Of a stretch of 64,000 nucleotides of DNA, positions 55,669-63,519 are shown in pieces (position 1 is the first letter of the stretch; each line of letters starts with the position of its first letter). A program made the translations under genes and the position numbers. The notes under the pieces are model-generated. The model was not told the DNA's origin and did not search any database. It saw nothing but the letters and a program-made list of their open reading frames with translations. Source of the stretch: Bog-473 sp963721585 (GTDB lineage: Bacteria; Actinomycetota; Acidimicrobiia; Acidimicrobiales; RAAP-2); NCBI GenBank assembly GCA_963721585.1, contig CAVRJN010000008.1, forward strand, positions 1,364,001 to 1,428,000, in the 5' to 3' direction.

Positions 55669-56346
55669 ATGGCCAGTCGAGCCGAGGATCGCCAGGAGCG
55701 GCGGCGGTTCCCTCGTGGCCGCGGCGCACTGTACGGGGAGAACGCCGGCGCCGATGAGCACAGTCGCCAGCCCCGCGGCGACCTCCGCCGCCAACAGATA
55801 ATCGATGCCGCGGTCGAACTGTTCGCGTCGAAGGGCTACCGCGGCACCGGGGTGGCGGCGCTGGCTGATCGGGTCGGGATGACCGCCACGGGACTCCTGT
55901 ATTACTTCGGTACGAAGGAACGGCTTTTACGCGAGGTCGTCGCGGAGCGCGATCGCATGGACGCGATCGATCCGGGCACCGCCTTTCCGCTGGACCTGAC
56001 GCTTTCGAGCTTGCGCGACATCGGTCGCCACAATGTCGAGACCGCCATCCTCACCCGGCTCTACCTCGTTCTTGGCATCGAAAGCCTCGACATCGATGAC
56101 CCCTTGCACGACTTCTTCGTCGAGCGGTACGAGACGGCACGCCGCTTCATCCGCGCACTCCTCGACGACGAGAAGACACAGGGGCGGATCCGCGAGGACG
56201 TGGACGTCGACCAGATTGCCATCGAAGTCATCGCCACCATCATGGGAGCCGAGTACCAATGGTTCGCCGATCCCGAACGGGTCGACCTGGCCACGGTGAT
56301 GGAGACGTACTTCGATCAGCTCATTGCGCGCCTGGCCCCGGCGTAG
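55669..56346 (+). CDS. TetR-family regulator
   Basis: A 225-residue protein. After an N-terminal extension rich in Arg it has the TetR HTH (RRQQIIDAAVELFASKGYRG, RVGMTATGLLYYFGTKERLL) and a helical ligand domain ending FDQLIARLAPA. The ATG at 55669 was chosen; the open frame extends upstream to 55447 without family similarity. It is divergent from the GH3 gene across a 268-nt region that holds no other gene, and lies 89 nt upstream of an enoyl-CoA hydratase. Likely target: the GH3 gene or the hydratase. Confidence 0.88.
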   Translation: MASRAEDRQERRRFPRGRGALYGENAGADEHSRQPRGDLRRQQIIDAAVELFASKGYRGTGVAALADRVGMTATGLLYYFGTKERLLREVVAERDRMDAIDPGTAFPLDLTLSSLRDIGRHNVETAILTRLYLVLGIESLDIDDPLHDFFVERYETARRFIRALLDDEKTQGRIREDVDVDQIAIEVIATIMGAEYQWFADPERVDLATVMETYFDQLIARLAPA

Positions 56347-56363
56347 CCGTCACGGAAGGCTTG

Positions 56364-56380
56364 CCTCGCCCTCGGCGAGG
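56364..56380 (+). terminator. Candidate hairpin after the TetR gene
   Basis: CCTCGCC CTC GGCGAGG: a perfect 7-bp stem with a 3-nt loop, 17 nt after the TetR stop. It has no T run, so it may only partly terminate. Confidence 0.45.
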
Positions 56381-56386
56381 TGCACA

Positions 56387-56407
56387 GGGCGACCGGTAGT
56401 GTCGCCC
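56387..56407. promoter_or_regulatory. Inverted repeat upstream of the enoyl-CoA hydratase
   Basis: GGGCGAC CGGTAGT GTCGCCC: perfect 7-bp arms with a 7-nt spacer, 28 nt upstream of the GTG start at 56436. It could be an operator for the preceding TetR protein or a leader hairpin. Confidence 0.45.
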
Positions 56408-56435
56408 GTTACGAGCGCACGAAGGAGGACCGCGC

Positions 56436-57212
56436 GTGTCAGAGGAACTCGGTGCCGCAGGGTTGCGCTTCGAGCGCGAGGGCGTGGTCGCCTGGTGTGT
56501 GATCGACCGGCCTCAAGCCAGGAACGCCTTCACCCCGGCCATGTACTTCGGCATCAAGCGAGCCGTCGGCATCGTCAACGAGGATCCGGACCTTGCTGCA
56601 CTCATCATCACGGGGACGGGGGATGTCTTCGCTCCAGGCGGGGACCTCGGGGGCCGTTCGGATCCCGGCGATGAGCCAACCCCGGATATCGGGCACGACA
56701 TCCTCCCCTTCTTGACCATCAGGGACAGCCGTGCCCCGGTGGTAGCTGCGGTCAACGGGATCTGCCAGGCCGGCGGCCTCCTGATCGCCATGTTGGCCGA
56801 CATCGCGGTGGCCAGCGACCGTGCGACCTTCCGCGTGCCCGAGCTCCTGCGTGGCATTCCCGACGCCACCTACGCCGCCGTCCTCCCCGCCCATGTCGGC
56901 CTGGCCGTGGCACGCGACCTGCTCCTGTCGGCCCGGCGCTTCGACGCCGTCGAGGCGCAGAGGATCGGCGTGATATCCCGCCTGGTACCGCACGAACAGC
57001 TCCGTGACGCCGCGCTACAGGCGGTCAGGGAGATCCTGCAGACGCCGCCGATGGCACGTATGCACGTGAAGCGCATGCTCAACGAGCGCTATGGCCTGAT
57101 CGACTACCAGACGATGTTCTGGGCCCTCGCAGAGTCGCCCGAGCCGCGTGAGGGGATGCTGGCCTTCATGGAGAAACGCGCACCGAGCTGGGTCCCCGAG
57201 GAGTTCGCGTAG
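56436..57212 (+). CDS. Enoyl-CoA hydratase/isomerase family protein
   Basis: A 258-residue crotonase: CVIDRPQARNAFTPAMYFG, oxyanion region GDVFAPGGDLGGRS, NGICQAGGLLIAMLADIAV and the active-site helix region VPELLRGIPDATYAAVLPAH. The GTG start is behind AAGGAGG. The insertion HDILPFLTIRDSRAPVVAAV is typical of the family. It hydrates or isomerises an acyl-CoA in a beta-oxidation step. It is convergent with the next TetR gene, 9 nt apart. Confidence 0.92.
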   Translation: MSEELGAAGLRFEREGVVAWCVIDRPQARNAFTPAMYFGIKRAVGIVNEDPDLAALIITGTGDVFAPGGDLGGRSDPGDEPTPDIGHDILPFLTIRDSRAPVVAAVNGICQAGGLLIAMLADIAVASDRATFRVPELLRGIPDATYAAVLPAHVGLAVARDLLLSARRFDAVEAQRIGVISRLVPHEQLRDAALQAVREILQTPPMARMHVKRMLNERYGLIDYQTMFWALAESPEPREGMLAFMEKRAPSWVPEEFA

Positions 57213-57221
57213 GCCGACGGA

Positions 57222-57872
57222 CTACGCCGTCACCGCGCGCAGGCAGAACGTGGTGACACGCTCGACCTCGGTGCGGGTCGGCTGCGCTTCCCGCCAGAGG
57301 CAGTCCGAGAGCAGGCCCAGGGTGGCGTGGGCCGCCAGTGCCGCATCGAGCTCGGGCGTTGCGCTGCCGAGCGCAGTGAAGGGCTCACGCAGGAGGGACG
57401 AGACCGGCGCACTGGCGAAATGCCGCCCGGCCGCCGGGCCCCCGCCCAGCGCGCTGGCGTTCCACAGCACCGCCAATGTCGTGGCGGCGATGTCCCTGCC
57501 GGCCTGGGACAGGACGCCGCGCACCCAGCGCCGGACCCGCCCCTCCGGTGACGTCTCCTTCGCCATTTGGTACGCCAGGTAGCTCTGCAGTCGCTCACCA
57601 CCGTCCTCCAAAATAGCGGTGACCAGGTCGTCCTTCGATCGGAAGTGACGGTAGAAGGCATCGTTCGACAGACCCGCTTCGGCGACGATGTCGGCCACCC
57701 GGGGGCGTGACGTCGTGCCGCAGCGGCGGATGACCTCGAGCGCTGCATCGAGCAGGCGACGGACCTCGCTGGCGTACTGGTCCTCCCGTTTGGACAGCGT
57801 CCGACGCACGATCCGGCCCGCCACGTCGTCCGGCTGAGAGGTTGGTATTGCGTTCTTGATAGTCAGAATCAT
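57222..57872 (-). CDS. TetR-family regulator
   Basis: About 216 residues. The HTH is LLDAALEVIRRCGTTSRPRV followed by DIVAEAGLSNDAFYRHFRSK, then a helical ligand domain. The ATG at 57872 lies inside the 17-bp palindrome at 57863-57879, so the protein may repress its own translation start or promoter; a GTG 16 codons later is an alternative. It is divergent from the acyl-CoA dehydrogenase-kinase-oxidoreductase operon and is its likely regulator. Confidence 0.88.
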   Translation of the reverse strand: MILTIKNAIPTSQPDDVAGRIVRRTLSKREDQYASEVRRLLDAALEVIRRCGTTSRPRVADIVAEAGLSNDAFYRHFRSKDDLVTAILEDGGERLQSYLAYQMAKETSPEGRVRRWVRGVLSQAGRDIAATTLAVLWNASALGGGPAAGRHFASAPVSSLLREPFTALGSATPELDAALAAHATLGLLSDCLWREAQPTRTEVERVTTFCLRAVTA

Positions 57873-57879
57873 ATTCTGA
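57863..57879. promoter_or_regulatory. TetR-type operator between tetR and the acyl-CoA dehydrogenase operon
   Basis: TCAGAAT CAT ATTCTGA: perfect 7-bp arms with a 3-nt centre. It spans the likely start codon of the minus-strand TetR gene and lies 23 nt upstream of the plus-strand dehydrogenase ATG, so one bound repressor could control both. Confidence 0.75.
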
Positions 57880-57902
57880 ATCTGACCGAGGGAGGGTTGC
57901 AC

Positions 57903-59204
57903 ATGGCGTGGGACTTCGAAACCGATCCTGAGTACCAGGAAAAGCTCGACTGGGTGGACCAGTTCGTCCGCGAGGAGGTCGAGCCACTCGACCTCGCCTT
58001 CCCACACATGCAATTCGTCCCGCTGGAAGGAAAGCGCCGGGAGGCGATCGACCCGCTGAAGGAGGAGGTGCGGCGCCAGGGCCTGTGGGCCACGCACCTC
58101 GGGCCCGAGCTGGGAGGCCAGGGCTACGGTCAGCTGAAGCTGGCGCTGCTCAACGAGATCCTGGGCCGCTCACAGTGGGCGTCGGTGGTGTTCGGCTGCC
58201 AAGCGCCCGACACCGGCAACGCGGAGATCATCGCCCACTACGGCACCGACGAGCAGAAGGAGCGCTATCTCATGCCCCTTCTCAACGGAGAGTGCTTCTC
58301 GAGCTACTCCATGACGGAGCCCCACGCCGGCGCCGATCCGACGCTGTTCAAGACGCAGGCCGTCAAGGACGGCGACGAGTGGGTCATCAACGGCTGGAAG
58401 TACTTCTCCTCCAACGCCAAGACAGCGTCGTTCCTGATCGTCATGGCCGTGACCAACACCGACGTCAGCCCCTACAAGGGCATGTCGATGTTCCTGGTGC
58501 CGACGGACACGCCCGGCGTGAACATCGTCCGCAACGTCGGCCTCTTCGGCGAGCCGGTCAACGAGGGCTCGCACGCGTTGATCCACTACGAGGACGTGCG
58601 CGTCCCCGACGAGGCGCTCCTGGGTGGCGAGGGTCAGGCCTTCGTCATCGCCCAGACGCGTCTCGGAGGTGGGCGGATCCACCATGCCATGCGGACCATC
58701 GGAATGGCCCAGAAGGCGATCGACATGATGTGCGAACGTGCGCTCAGCCGCGAGACCGCCGGCAGCAAGCTGGCCGACAAGCAATTCGTCCAGGGATACA
58801 TCGCAGACTCCTACGCCCAATTGGTCCAGTTCCGACTCTTCGTGCTGTACACGGCGTGGGAGATCGACAAGTACAACGACTACAAGCGGGTGCGCAAGGA
58901 CATCGCGACGGCGAAGGTGGTGATGCCCACGGTCCTGCACGACATCGCCTGGCGCGCCATGCAGGTGCACGGCGCGCTCGGCACGACCAACGAAATGCCT
59001 TTCATGGGCATGGTGCACGGCGCCGCCGTGATGGGCCTGGCCGACGGGCCGACCGAGGTGCACAAGGTCACCGTCGCCAGGCAGGTGCTGCGCGCCTACA
59101 AGGAGAGCGACGACATCTGGCCCACCCAGTGGCTTCCCAAGAGGCAGGAGGCGGCCAGGGCAAAGTACGGGCAGTACATGGAGTTGGAGGTGGGCAACCT
59201 GTGA
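57903..59204 (+). CDS. Acyl-CoA dehydrogenase (ACAD10/11 and LvaC-like)
   Basis: A 433-residue acyl-CoA dehydrogenase: MTEPHAGADPTLFKTQAV, INGWKYFSSNAKTASF, LIHYEDVRVPDEALLGGEGQ, GGGRIHHAMRTIGMAQKAID and QVHGALGTTNEMPFMGMVH. The ATG follows a GGGAGGG ribosome site. The next gene, overlapping by GTGA, is an APH-type kinase. The same pair, fused or adjacent, is known from mammalian ACAD10/11 and bacterial levulinate LvaA/LvaC, where a 4-hydroxyacyl-CoA is phosphorylated and the dehydrogenase-like protein then removes phosphate. That function is proposed here; a plain beta-oxidation role is the alternative. Confidence 0.92.
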   Translation: MAWDFETDPEYQEKLDWVDQFVREEVEPLDLAFPHMQFVPLEGKRREAIDPLKEEVRRQGLWATHLGPELGGQGYGQLKLALLNEILGRSQWASVVFGCQAPDTGNAEIIAHYGTDEQKERYLMPLLNGECFSSYSMTEPHAGADPTLFKTQAVKDGDEWVINGWKYFSSNAKTASFLIVMAVTNTDVSPYKGMSMFLVPTDTPGVNIVRNVGLFGEPVNEGSHALIHYEDVRVPDEALLGGEGQAFVIAQTRLGGGRIHHAMRTIGMAQKAIDMMCERALSRETAGSKLADKQFVQGYIADSYAQLVQFRLFVLYTAWEIDKYNDYKRVRKDIATAKVVMPTVLHDIAWRAMQVHGALGTTNEMPFMGMVHGAAVMGLADGPTEVHKVTVARQVLRAYKESDDIWPTQWLPKRQEAARAKYGQYMELEVGNL

Positions 59205-60265
59205 GCGTGATCGAAGAGCCCCTCGGCGACGAGCCGACCATCGCCGACGTCGACAAGCTGACGGCCTGGCTCGACACCCAGGGACTCGGGACCGGGGCGC
59301 CGCTGGAACACCGCTACGTCTCCGGGGGAAGCCAGAACGAGATCTACGAGCTGCGCCGGGGCGACCTGCACGGCGCCATGCGGATACCCCCGACGAGCGC
59401 GCCTGCGTCGCGCGACGACGGCATCGTGCGGGAGTGGCGCATCATCGAGGCGCTGACCGGGACCGACGTGCCCCACACCGAGGCCATCGCACTCTGCACC
59501 GATCAGTCGGTGCTGGGCCGGACCTTCTACATCATGGGGTTCGTCGACGGCTGGTCCCCCATGTCCACCCGACGCCAATGGCCGGCTCCCTTCGACACCG
59601 ACCTCGAGGCGCGGCGCGGGCTGGCCTTCCAGCTCGTCGAAGGGATCGCGCTGCTGGGTAACGTCGACTGGCAGGCCAAGGGCCTCGCCGACCTGGGCCG
59701 GCCGGAGGGCTTCCACGAGCGCCAGGTGGATCGCTGGACGGCATTCTTGGAGCGCATCAAAGGCCGCGAACTTCCGGGCTTCGAGGAGGCCGCCGCGTGG
59801 CTGCGGGCCCACAGGCCGATCGACTACATCCCCGGACTGATGCACGGCGACTACCAGTTCGCCAACGTCATGTTCGAGAACGGTGCGCCGGCGCAGCTGG
59901 CTGCCATCGTCGACTGGGAAATGGGTACCGTCGGCGACCCCAAGCTCGACCTGGGCTGGGTCGTGCAGTCCTGGCCCGACGACACGACCAGGGACGAGGA
60001 CAGGACGGGCGGGTACGTCGACATGACGGGCATGCCGTCGCGGGACGACGTGCTGGCGCACTACGCCAAGACGTCAGGCCGCCAGGTCGACGACATCGAC
60101 TACTACTGCGTGCTGGCCAAGTGGAAGCTCGCGGTCGTGCTGGAGCAGGGCTACCAGCGGGCGGGAGACGACGAAAAGCTGCAGGCGTTCGGCGCGGTCG
60201 TGCTCGACCTCATGCAGTCGGCGGCCGACCTGGCCGAGTCGACCGACTACTCGGTGCTGGCGTAA
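59201..60265 (+). CDS. APH-type phosphotransferase (ACAD10/11 kinase domain, LvaA-like)
   Basis: A 354-residue aminoglycoside-phosphotransferase-fold kinase starting at a GTG inside the preceding stop. It has the nucleotide loop VSGGSQNEIYEL, an EWRIIEALTGTDVPHTEAI segment, the catalytic loop MHGDYQFANVMFENG (HGD-x4-N) and the metal motif VDWEMGTVGDPKLDLGW. Close adjacency to an acyl-CoA dehydrogenase matches the ACAD11 layout, in which this domain phosphorylates 4-hydroxyacyl-CoA. Antibiotic resistance is unlikely given the context. Confidence 0.92.
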   Translation: MSVIEEPLGDEPTIADVDKLTAWLDTQGLGTGAPLEHRYVSGGSQNEIYELRRGDLHGAMRIPPTSAPASRDDGIVREWRIIEALTGTDVPHTEAIALCTDQSVLGRTFYIMGFVDGWSPMSTRRQWPAPFDTDLEARRGLAFQLVEGIALLGNVDWQAKGLADLGRPEGFHERQVDRWTAFLERIKGRELPGFEEAAAWLRAHRPIDYIPGLMHGDYQFANVMFENGAPAQLAAIVDWEMGTVGDPKLDLGWVVQSWPDDTTRDEDRTGGYVDMTGMPSRDDVLAHYAKTSGRQVDDIDYYCVLAKWKLAVVLEQGYQRAGDDEKLQAFGAVVLDLMQSAADLAESTDYSVLA

Positions 60266-60276
60266 GGGTCAGCCGC

Positions 60277-61260
60277 ATGCGTGCCGCGTTGTGTACCACC
60301 TACGGTGGGCCCGAGGTCGTTGCCGTCACGGACATCGAACCGCCGGCGCTCGGAGCCGGCGAGGTCAGGGTCCGGGTCCACGTCGGTGCCATCAATTTCC
60401 CCGACCTGTTGGTGATCTCGAACACGTATCAGATGTCGGCTCCCCTGCCCTTCGTCACCGGCAGCGAGTTCGCCGGCGTGGTGAGCGAGATCGGCGACGG
60501 CGTGACGGGACTCACCGTCGGTCAGCGCGTCTTCGGATCCTGCTTCATCGGTGCCTTCGCCGACGAGGTCGTGGTGGGCGTCGGGGCGCTGACGCCGATC
60601 CCCGACGACGTGGACGACCGCGTGGCGGCGGCGTTCGGCGTCGCCTACAAGACGGCGTACCACGTGCTGCGCTCGGTGGCGGCGTTGCAGCCGGAAGAGG
60701 AGCTGATCGTGCTCGGTGCCGGCGGCGGGGTGGGCAGCGCCGCGGTCCAGCTCGGCGCGGCCATGGGCGCGACGGTGACGGCCGTCGCCTCCTCCCCCGA
60801 GAAACTCGAGGCCGCCAGGGCCTGCGGCGCCGCACGCCTGATCGACCACCGGGCCGGCGACCTGCGCCAGGCCCTGCGTGTGGCGCTGCCCGGCGGTGCC
60901 GACGTCGTGATCGACCCGGTGGGCGGCGACGTGGCCGAGCCGGCGCTGCGCGCGCTGCACTATGGCGGCCGCTTCGTGACCGTGGGCTACGCCGGAGGGG
61001 CGATCCCCCGGATTCCGCTCAACCTGGTCCTGCTCAAGGGCATCCGCATCCTCGGCTTCCAGTTCCGCGATTTCGCCATGCACCAACCCGGGGACATGGC
61101 GCGCAACGACCGCGAGCTCCTGGAGCTGCTGGCCGAGGGCCGGGCTGCACCGCTCATCGGGGCCGAGTTCGACCTGGCCGATGTCGTTGCCGCCCTGCGC
61201 CACGTCGCCGACGGCAAGGCCGTGGGCAAGGTTCTGCTGGAGGTGACACCCCCGGGCTGA
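60277..61260 (+). CDS. NADPH:quinone oxidoreductase-type MDR reductase (zinc-independent)
   Basis: A 327-residue medium-chain reductase: VHVGAINFPDLLVISNTYQM, LPFVTGSEFAGVVSEIGDGV, cofactor motif VLGAGGGVGSAAVQLGAAMG and the C-terminal LVLLKGIRILGFQFRDFAM. The zinc-ligand residues of alcohol dehydrogenases are absent, which fits quinone reductase/enoyl reductase members. It starts 11 nt after the kinase stop, in the same operon. It probably reduces a carbon-carbon double bond or a quinone in the acid-degradation pathway. Confidence 0.92.
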   Translation: MRAALCTTYGGPEVVAVTDIEPPALGAGEVRVRVHVGAINFPDLLVISNTYQMSAPLPFVTGSEFAGVVSEIGDGVTGLTVGQRVFGSCFIGAFADEVVVGVGALTPIPDDVDDRVAAAFGVAYKTAYHVLRSVAALQPEEELIVLGAGGGVGSAAVQLGAAMGATVTAVASSPEKLEAARACGAARLIDHRAGDLRQALRVALPGGADVVIDPVGGDVAEPALRALHYGGRFVTVGYAGGAIPRIPLNLVLLKGIRILGFQFRDFAMHQPGDMARNDRELLELLAEGRAAPLIGAEFDLADVVAALRHVADGKAVGKVLLEVTPPG

Positions 61261-61307
61261 GGCCCGGCGAAGCCGAGGGGCGGCCCCCCAGGCTCAAGGC
61301 TATTGTC

Positions 61308-61321
61308 GACGTCGATGTCAG
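61308..61321. promoter_or_regulatory. Candidate YGAC-N6-GTYA operator, site G
   Basis: CGAC GTCGAT GTCA, followed by GT, 61 nt upstream of the TTG start of the CoA-transferase gene. Confidence 0.5.
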
Positions 61322-61382
61322 TTTCACGTTTCACAACCTGCCTGGCTCGCTCCCGAGTCGGGTGGACCGAGGGAGGGTTCCG

Positions 61383-62600
61383 TTGACCGCAGTGATGGAG
61401 GGCGTCCGCGTCCTCGAAGTGGCCGAGCACACCTTCGTGCCGGCGGCCTCGGCGCTCCTGGCCGACTGGGGTGCCGATGTCATCAAGATCGAGCCGATTG
61501 AGCGGGGCGACGCCATGCGCGGCCTGGCCGCCACCGGGGTCGTCTCCATCAGCGGCGACGTGCACGCGCTGCTCGAGCATTCCAACCGCGGCAAGCGCAG
61601 CCTCGCTCTCGACCTCACCACGCCCGAGGGCCTCGACATCCTCTACAAGCTGGTGGAGACGGCGGACGTGTTCCTGATCAACAAGCTGCCCCGGGTGCGC
61701 AAGAAGCTCAGCATTGAGCTCGAGGACATCCGGGCGCACAACCCGAACATCATTTACGTCGCAGGCACCGGTCAGGGCGAGCGCGGCCCCGACGCCGACA
61801 AGGGGTCCTACGACTCCCTCTCCTTCTGGTTCCGCGCCGGTGTCTCTCTCGGGGCGACCCCCGCCGACCAGGACCGGCTCGTCGGCCCTCCCGGGCCCGG
61901 CTTCGGCGATTCCATCGGGGCCATGACCATCGCCGGCGGGATCATGGGTGCCCTGTTCCACCGCGAGCGCACCGGTGAAGCGACCACGGTCGACGTCTCG
62001 CTGCTCGGCACCGGCATGTGGGCCATGGGCCAGGCCTTCGCGCTCTCGCTCGTCAGCGGCAAGCCCTGGGGCGGCCCGCCGGCCAACGCGCCGCGGCTGA
62101 ACCCGCTCGTGCGCAACTACGAGACGAAAGACGAGCGTTCGCTGTCCTTCTGCTGCCTGCAGGCCAGCCGCTACTGGGCCGAGCTCTGCGTGGCCGTGGG
62201 CCGGCCGGAGCTCGGCACCGACCCGCGCTTTGCCGACCACGCCGGGCTGGTGGAGAACAGTCTCGAAGCCCAGTCGCTCCTCGAGGCAGCGTTCGCCGAG
62301 CACACGGTGGCCGAGTGGCGCGAGCGCCTGGCCGACTTCACCGGCCAGTGGTGCGTCGTGCAGGACACGCTCGAATGCGCAGTCGACCCGCAGACCGTGG
62401 CCAACGGATACATGCAGGACTGCGAGACGGCGAGCGGCACGCCCTTCCGGTTGGTGGCCTCGCCCGTGCAGTTCGGGGGCCGGCCCTCTCCGGTGCGCCG
62501 GGCCCCCGAGTTCAACGAGCACGGCGACGCCATCCTCGAAGAAGTCGGGGTCGACTGGGATACCATCGTCGACCTCAAGGTTCGCTCGGTCGTCGGCTAG
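61383..62600 (+). CDS. Family III CoA-transferase (CaiB/BaiF)
   Basis: A 405-residue class III CoA-transferase: VLEVAEHTFVPAASALLADW, DVIKIEPIERGDAMRG, NRGKRSLALDLTTPEG and the loop with the acceptor Asp, GERGPDADKGSYDSLSFWFR. TTG at 61383 behind GGAGGG is the best start. It moves CoA between acids (or racemises alpha-methylacyl-CoA, as AMACR of the same family does), so it could activate the acid or set its stereochemistry before dehydrogenation. It follows the kinase/reductase genes after a 122-nt gap with an operator-like site. Confidence 0.92.
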   Translation: MTAVMEGVRVLEVAEHTFVPAASALLADWGADVIKIEPIERGDAMRGLAATGVVSISGDVHALLEHSNRGKRSLALDLTTPEGLDILYKLVETADVFLINKLPRVRKKLSIELEDIRAHNPNIIYVAGTGQGERGPDADKGSYDSLSFWFRAGVSLGATPADQDRLVGPPGPGFGDSIGAMTIAGGIMGALFHRERTGEATTVDVSLLGTGMWAMGQAFALSLVSGKPWGGPPANAPRLNPLVRNYETKDERSLSFCCLQASRYWAELCVAVGRPELGTDPRFADHAGLVENSLEAQSLLEAAFAEHTVAEWRERLADFTGQWCVVQDTLECAVDPQTVANGYMQDCETASGTPFRLVASPVQFGGRPSPVRRAPEFNEHGDAILEEVGVDWDTIVDLKVRSVVG

Positions 62601-62672
62601 GCCGCGTCGCTTCGCACCAGATTTCGTCAGTCGTTTTCCCAACCGCTTGTTTCGTTTGTCAGGAGGAGACAC

Positions 62673-63506
62673 ATGTCACTGTTCGATGCATTCCGCTACG
62701 ACGGAAAGCGAGTCCTCGTTGTCGGGGGTGCCACCGGTATGGGCGCGGCTGCGGCCGAGCTGGTGCAGGACGCCGGCGCCGAGGTCGTCGTGATGGACTT
62801 CGCCGAGGTGAAACTGCCCGGCGCCAAGGCCATCCACGTCAACCTGGCCGAGGAGGCTTCCATCGACGCCGCGGTGGACGAGTGCGGCGGGCCGATCCAC
62901 GCCCTCTTCGCATGCGCCGGTGTGGCCGACGGGACGCCGGGGATCGAGAAGATCAACTTCGTCGGTCACCGTCACCTCATCAACCGCCTGCTGGCCGGGG
63001 GGATGCTGCCCCGCGGCTCGGCCATCGGCTTCATTTCGTCCGCTGCCGGCCTGGGCTGGGAGGCCAGCCTCGGCGAGATCAAGGAGTACCTCGACACGCC
63101 CGACTTCGACTCGGGCTCGGCCTGGGCCGTCGAGCACGGCTACGCCGACTACTTCCACTCCAAGCAGGCCGTGTGCGCCTACGTCGCCCGCGAGGCCTTC
63201 CCACTTCTCAAGCAGGGCATCCGCATCAACGCCATCTGCCCCGGACCGACCGACACCCCGCTGGCCCAGGCCAACGCCGACATGTGGCTGGCCTTCGGTG
63301 CCGACTTCCGCGAGGAGACGGGCATCGAGGCCTCCACGCCGCTCGAGCAGGCCTACCCGCTCGTGTTCCTGTGCAGTGACGCCGCGGCGGCCATCTCGGG
63401 GATCACCCTCATCAGCGACGTCGGCTACGTGAGCTCGGGGATCACCAATTCGTTCCCGCCGGCCAACGCAGCCGCCGGGTTCCTGCTCGCCCGCAGCTGG
63501 GACTGA
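62673..63506 (+). CDS. SDR, 3-alpha-hydroxysteroid dehydrogenase/carbonyl reductase-like
   Basis: A 277-residue SDR with the cofactor motif VVGGATGMGAAAAEL, NFVGHRHLINRLLAGGMLP, Ser in GFISSAAGLGWEASL and the Y-x3-K pair in DYFHSKQAVCAY. The long loop between Ser and Tyr and the short central part (DECGGPIHALFACAGVADG) match 3-alpha-HSD/carbonyl reductase types, which act on steroid or bile-acid-like alcohols. The ATG follows an AGGAGGAG ribosome site. It resembles in layout the SDR at 45395-46228 and could act on the product of the CoA-transferase branch. Confidence 0.9.
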   Translation: MSLFDAFRYDGKRVLVVGGATGMGAAAAELVQDAGAEVVVMDFAEVKLPGAKAIHVNLAEEASIDAAVDECGGPIHALFACAGVADGTPGIEKINFVGHRHLINRLLAGGMLPRGSAIGFISSAAGLGWEASLGEIKEYLDTPDFDSGSAWAVEHGYADYFHSKQAVCAYVAREAFPLLKQGIRINAICPGPTDTPLAQANADMWLAFGADFREETGIEASTPLEQAYPLVFLCSDAAAAISGITLISDVGYVSSGITNSFPPANAAAGFLLARSWD

Positions 63507-63519
63507 CGGCTCCGGTGCT

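Noticed and set aside
59201..60265. APH-fold gene as an antibiotic resistance gene
   Set aside because: It overlaps an acyl-CoA dehydrogenase gene in the ACAD11/LvaA arrangement, so a metabolic kinase is much more likely.
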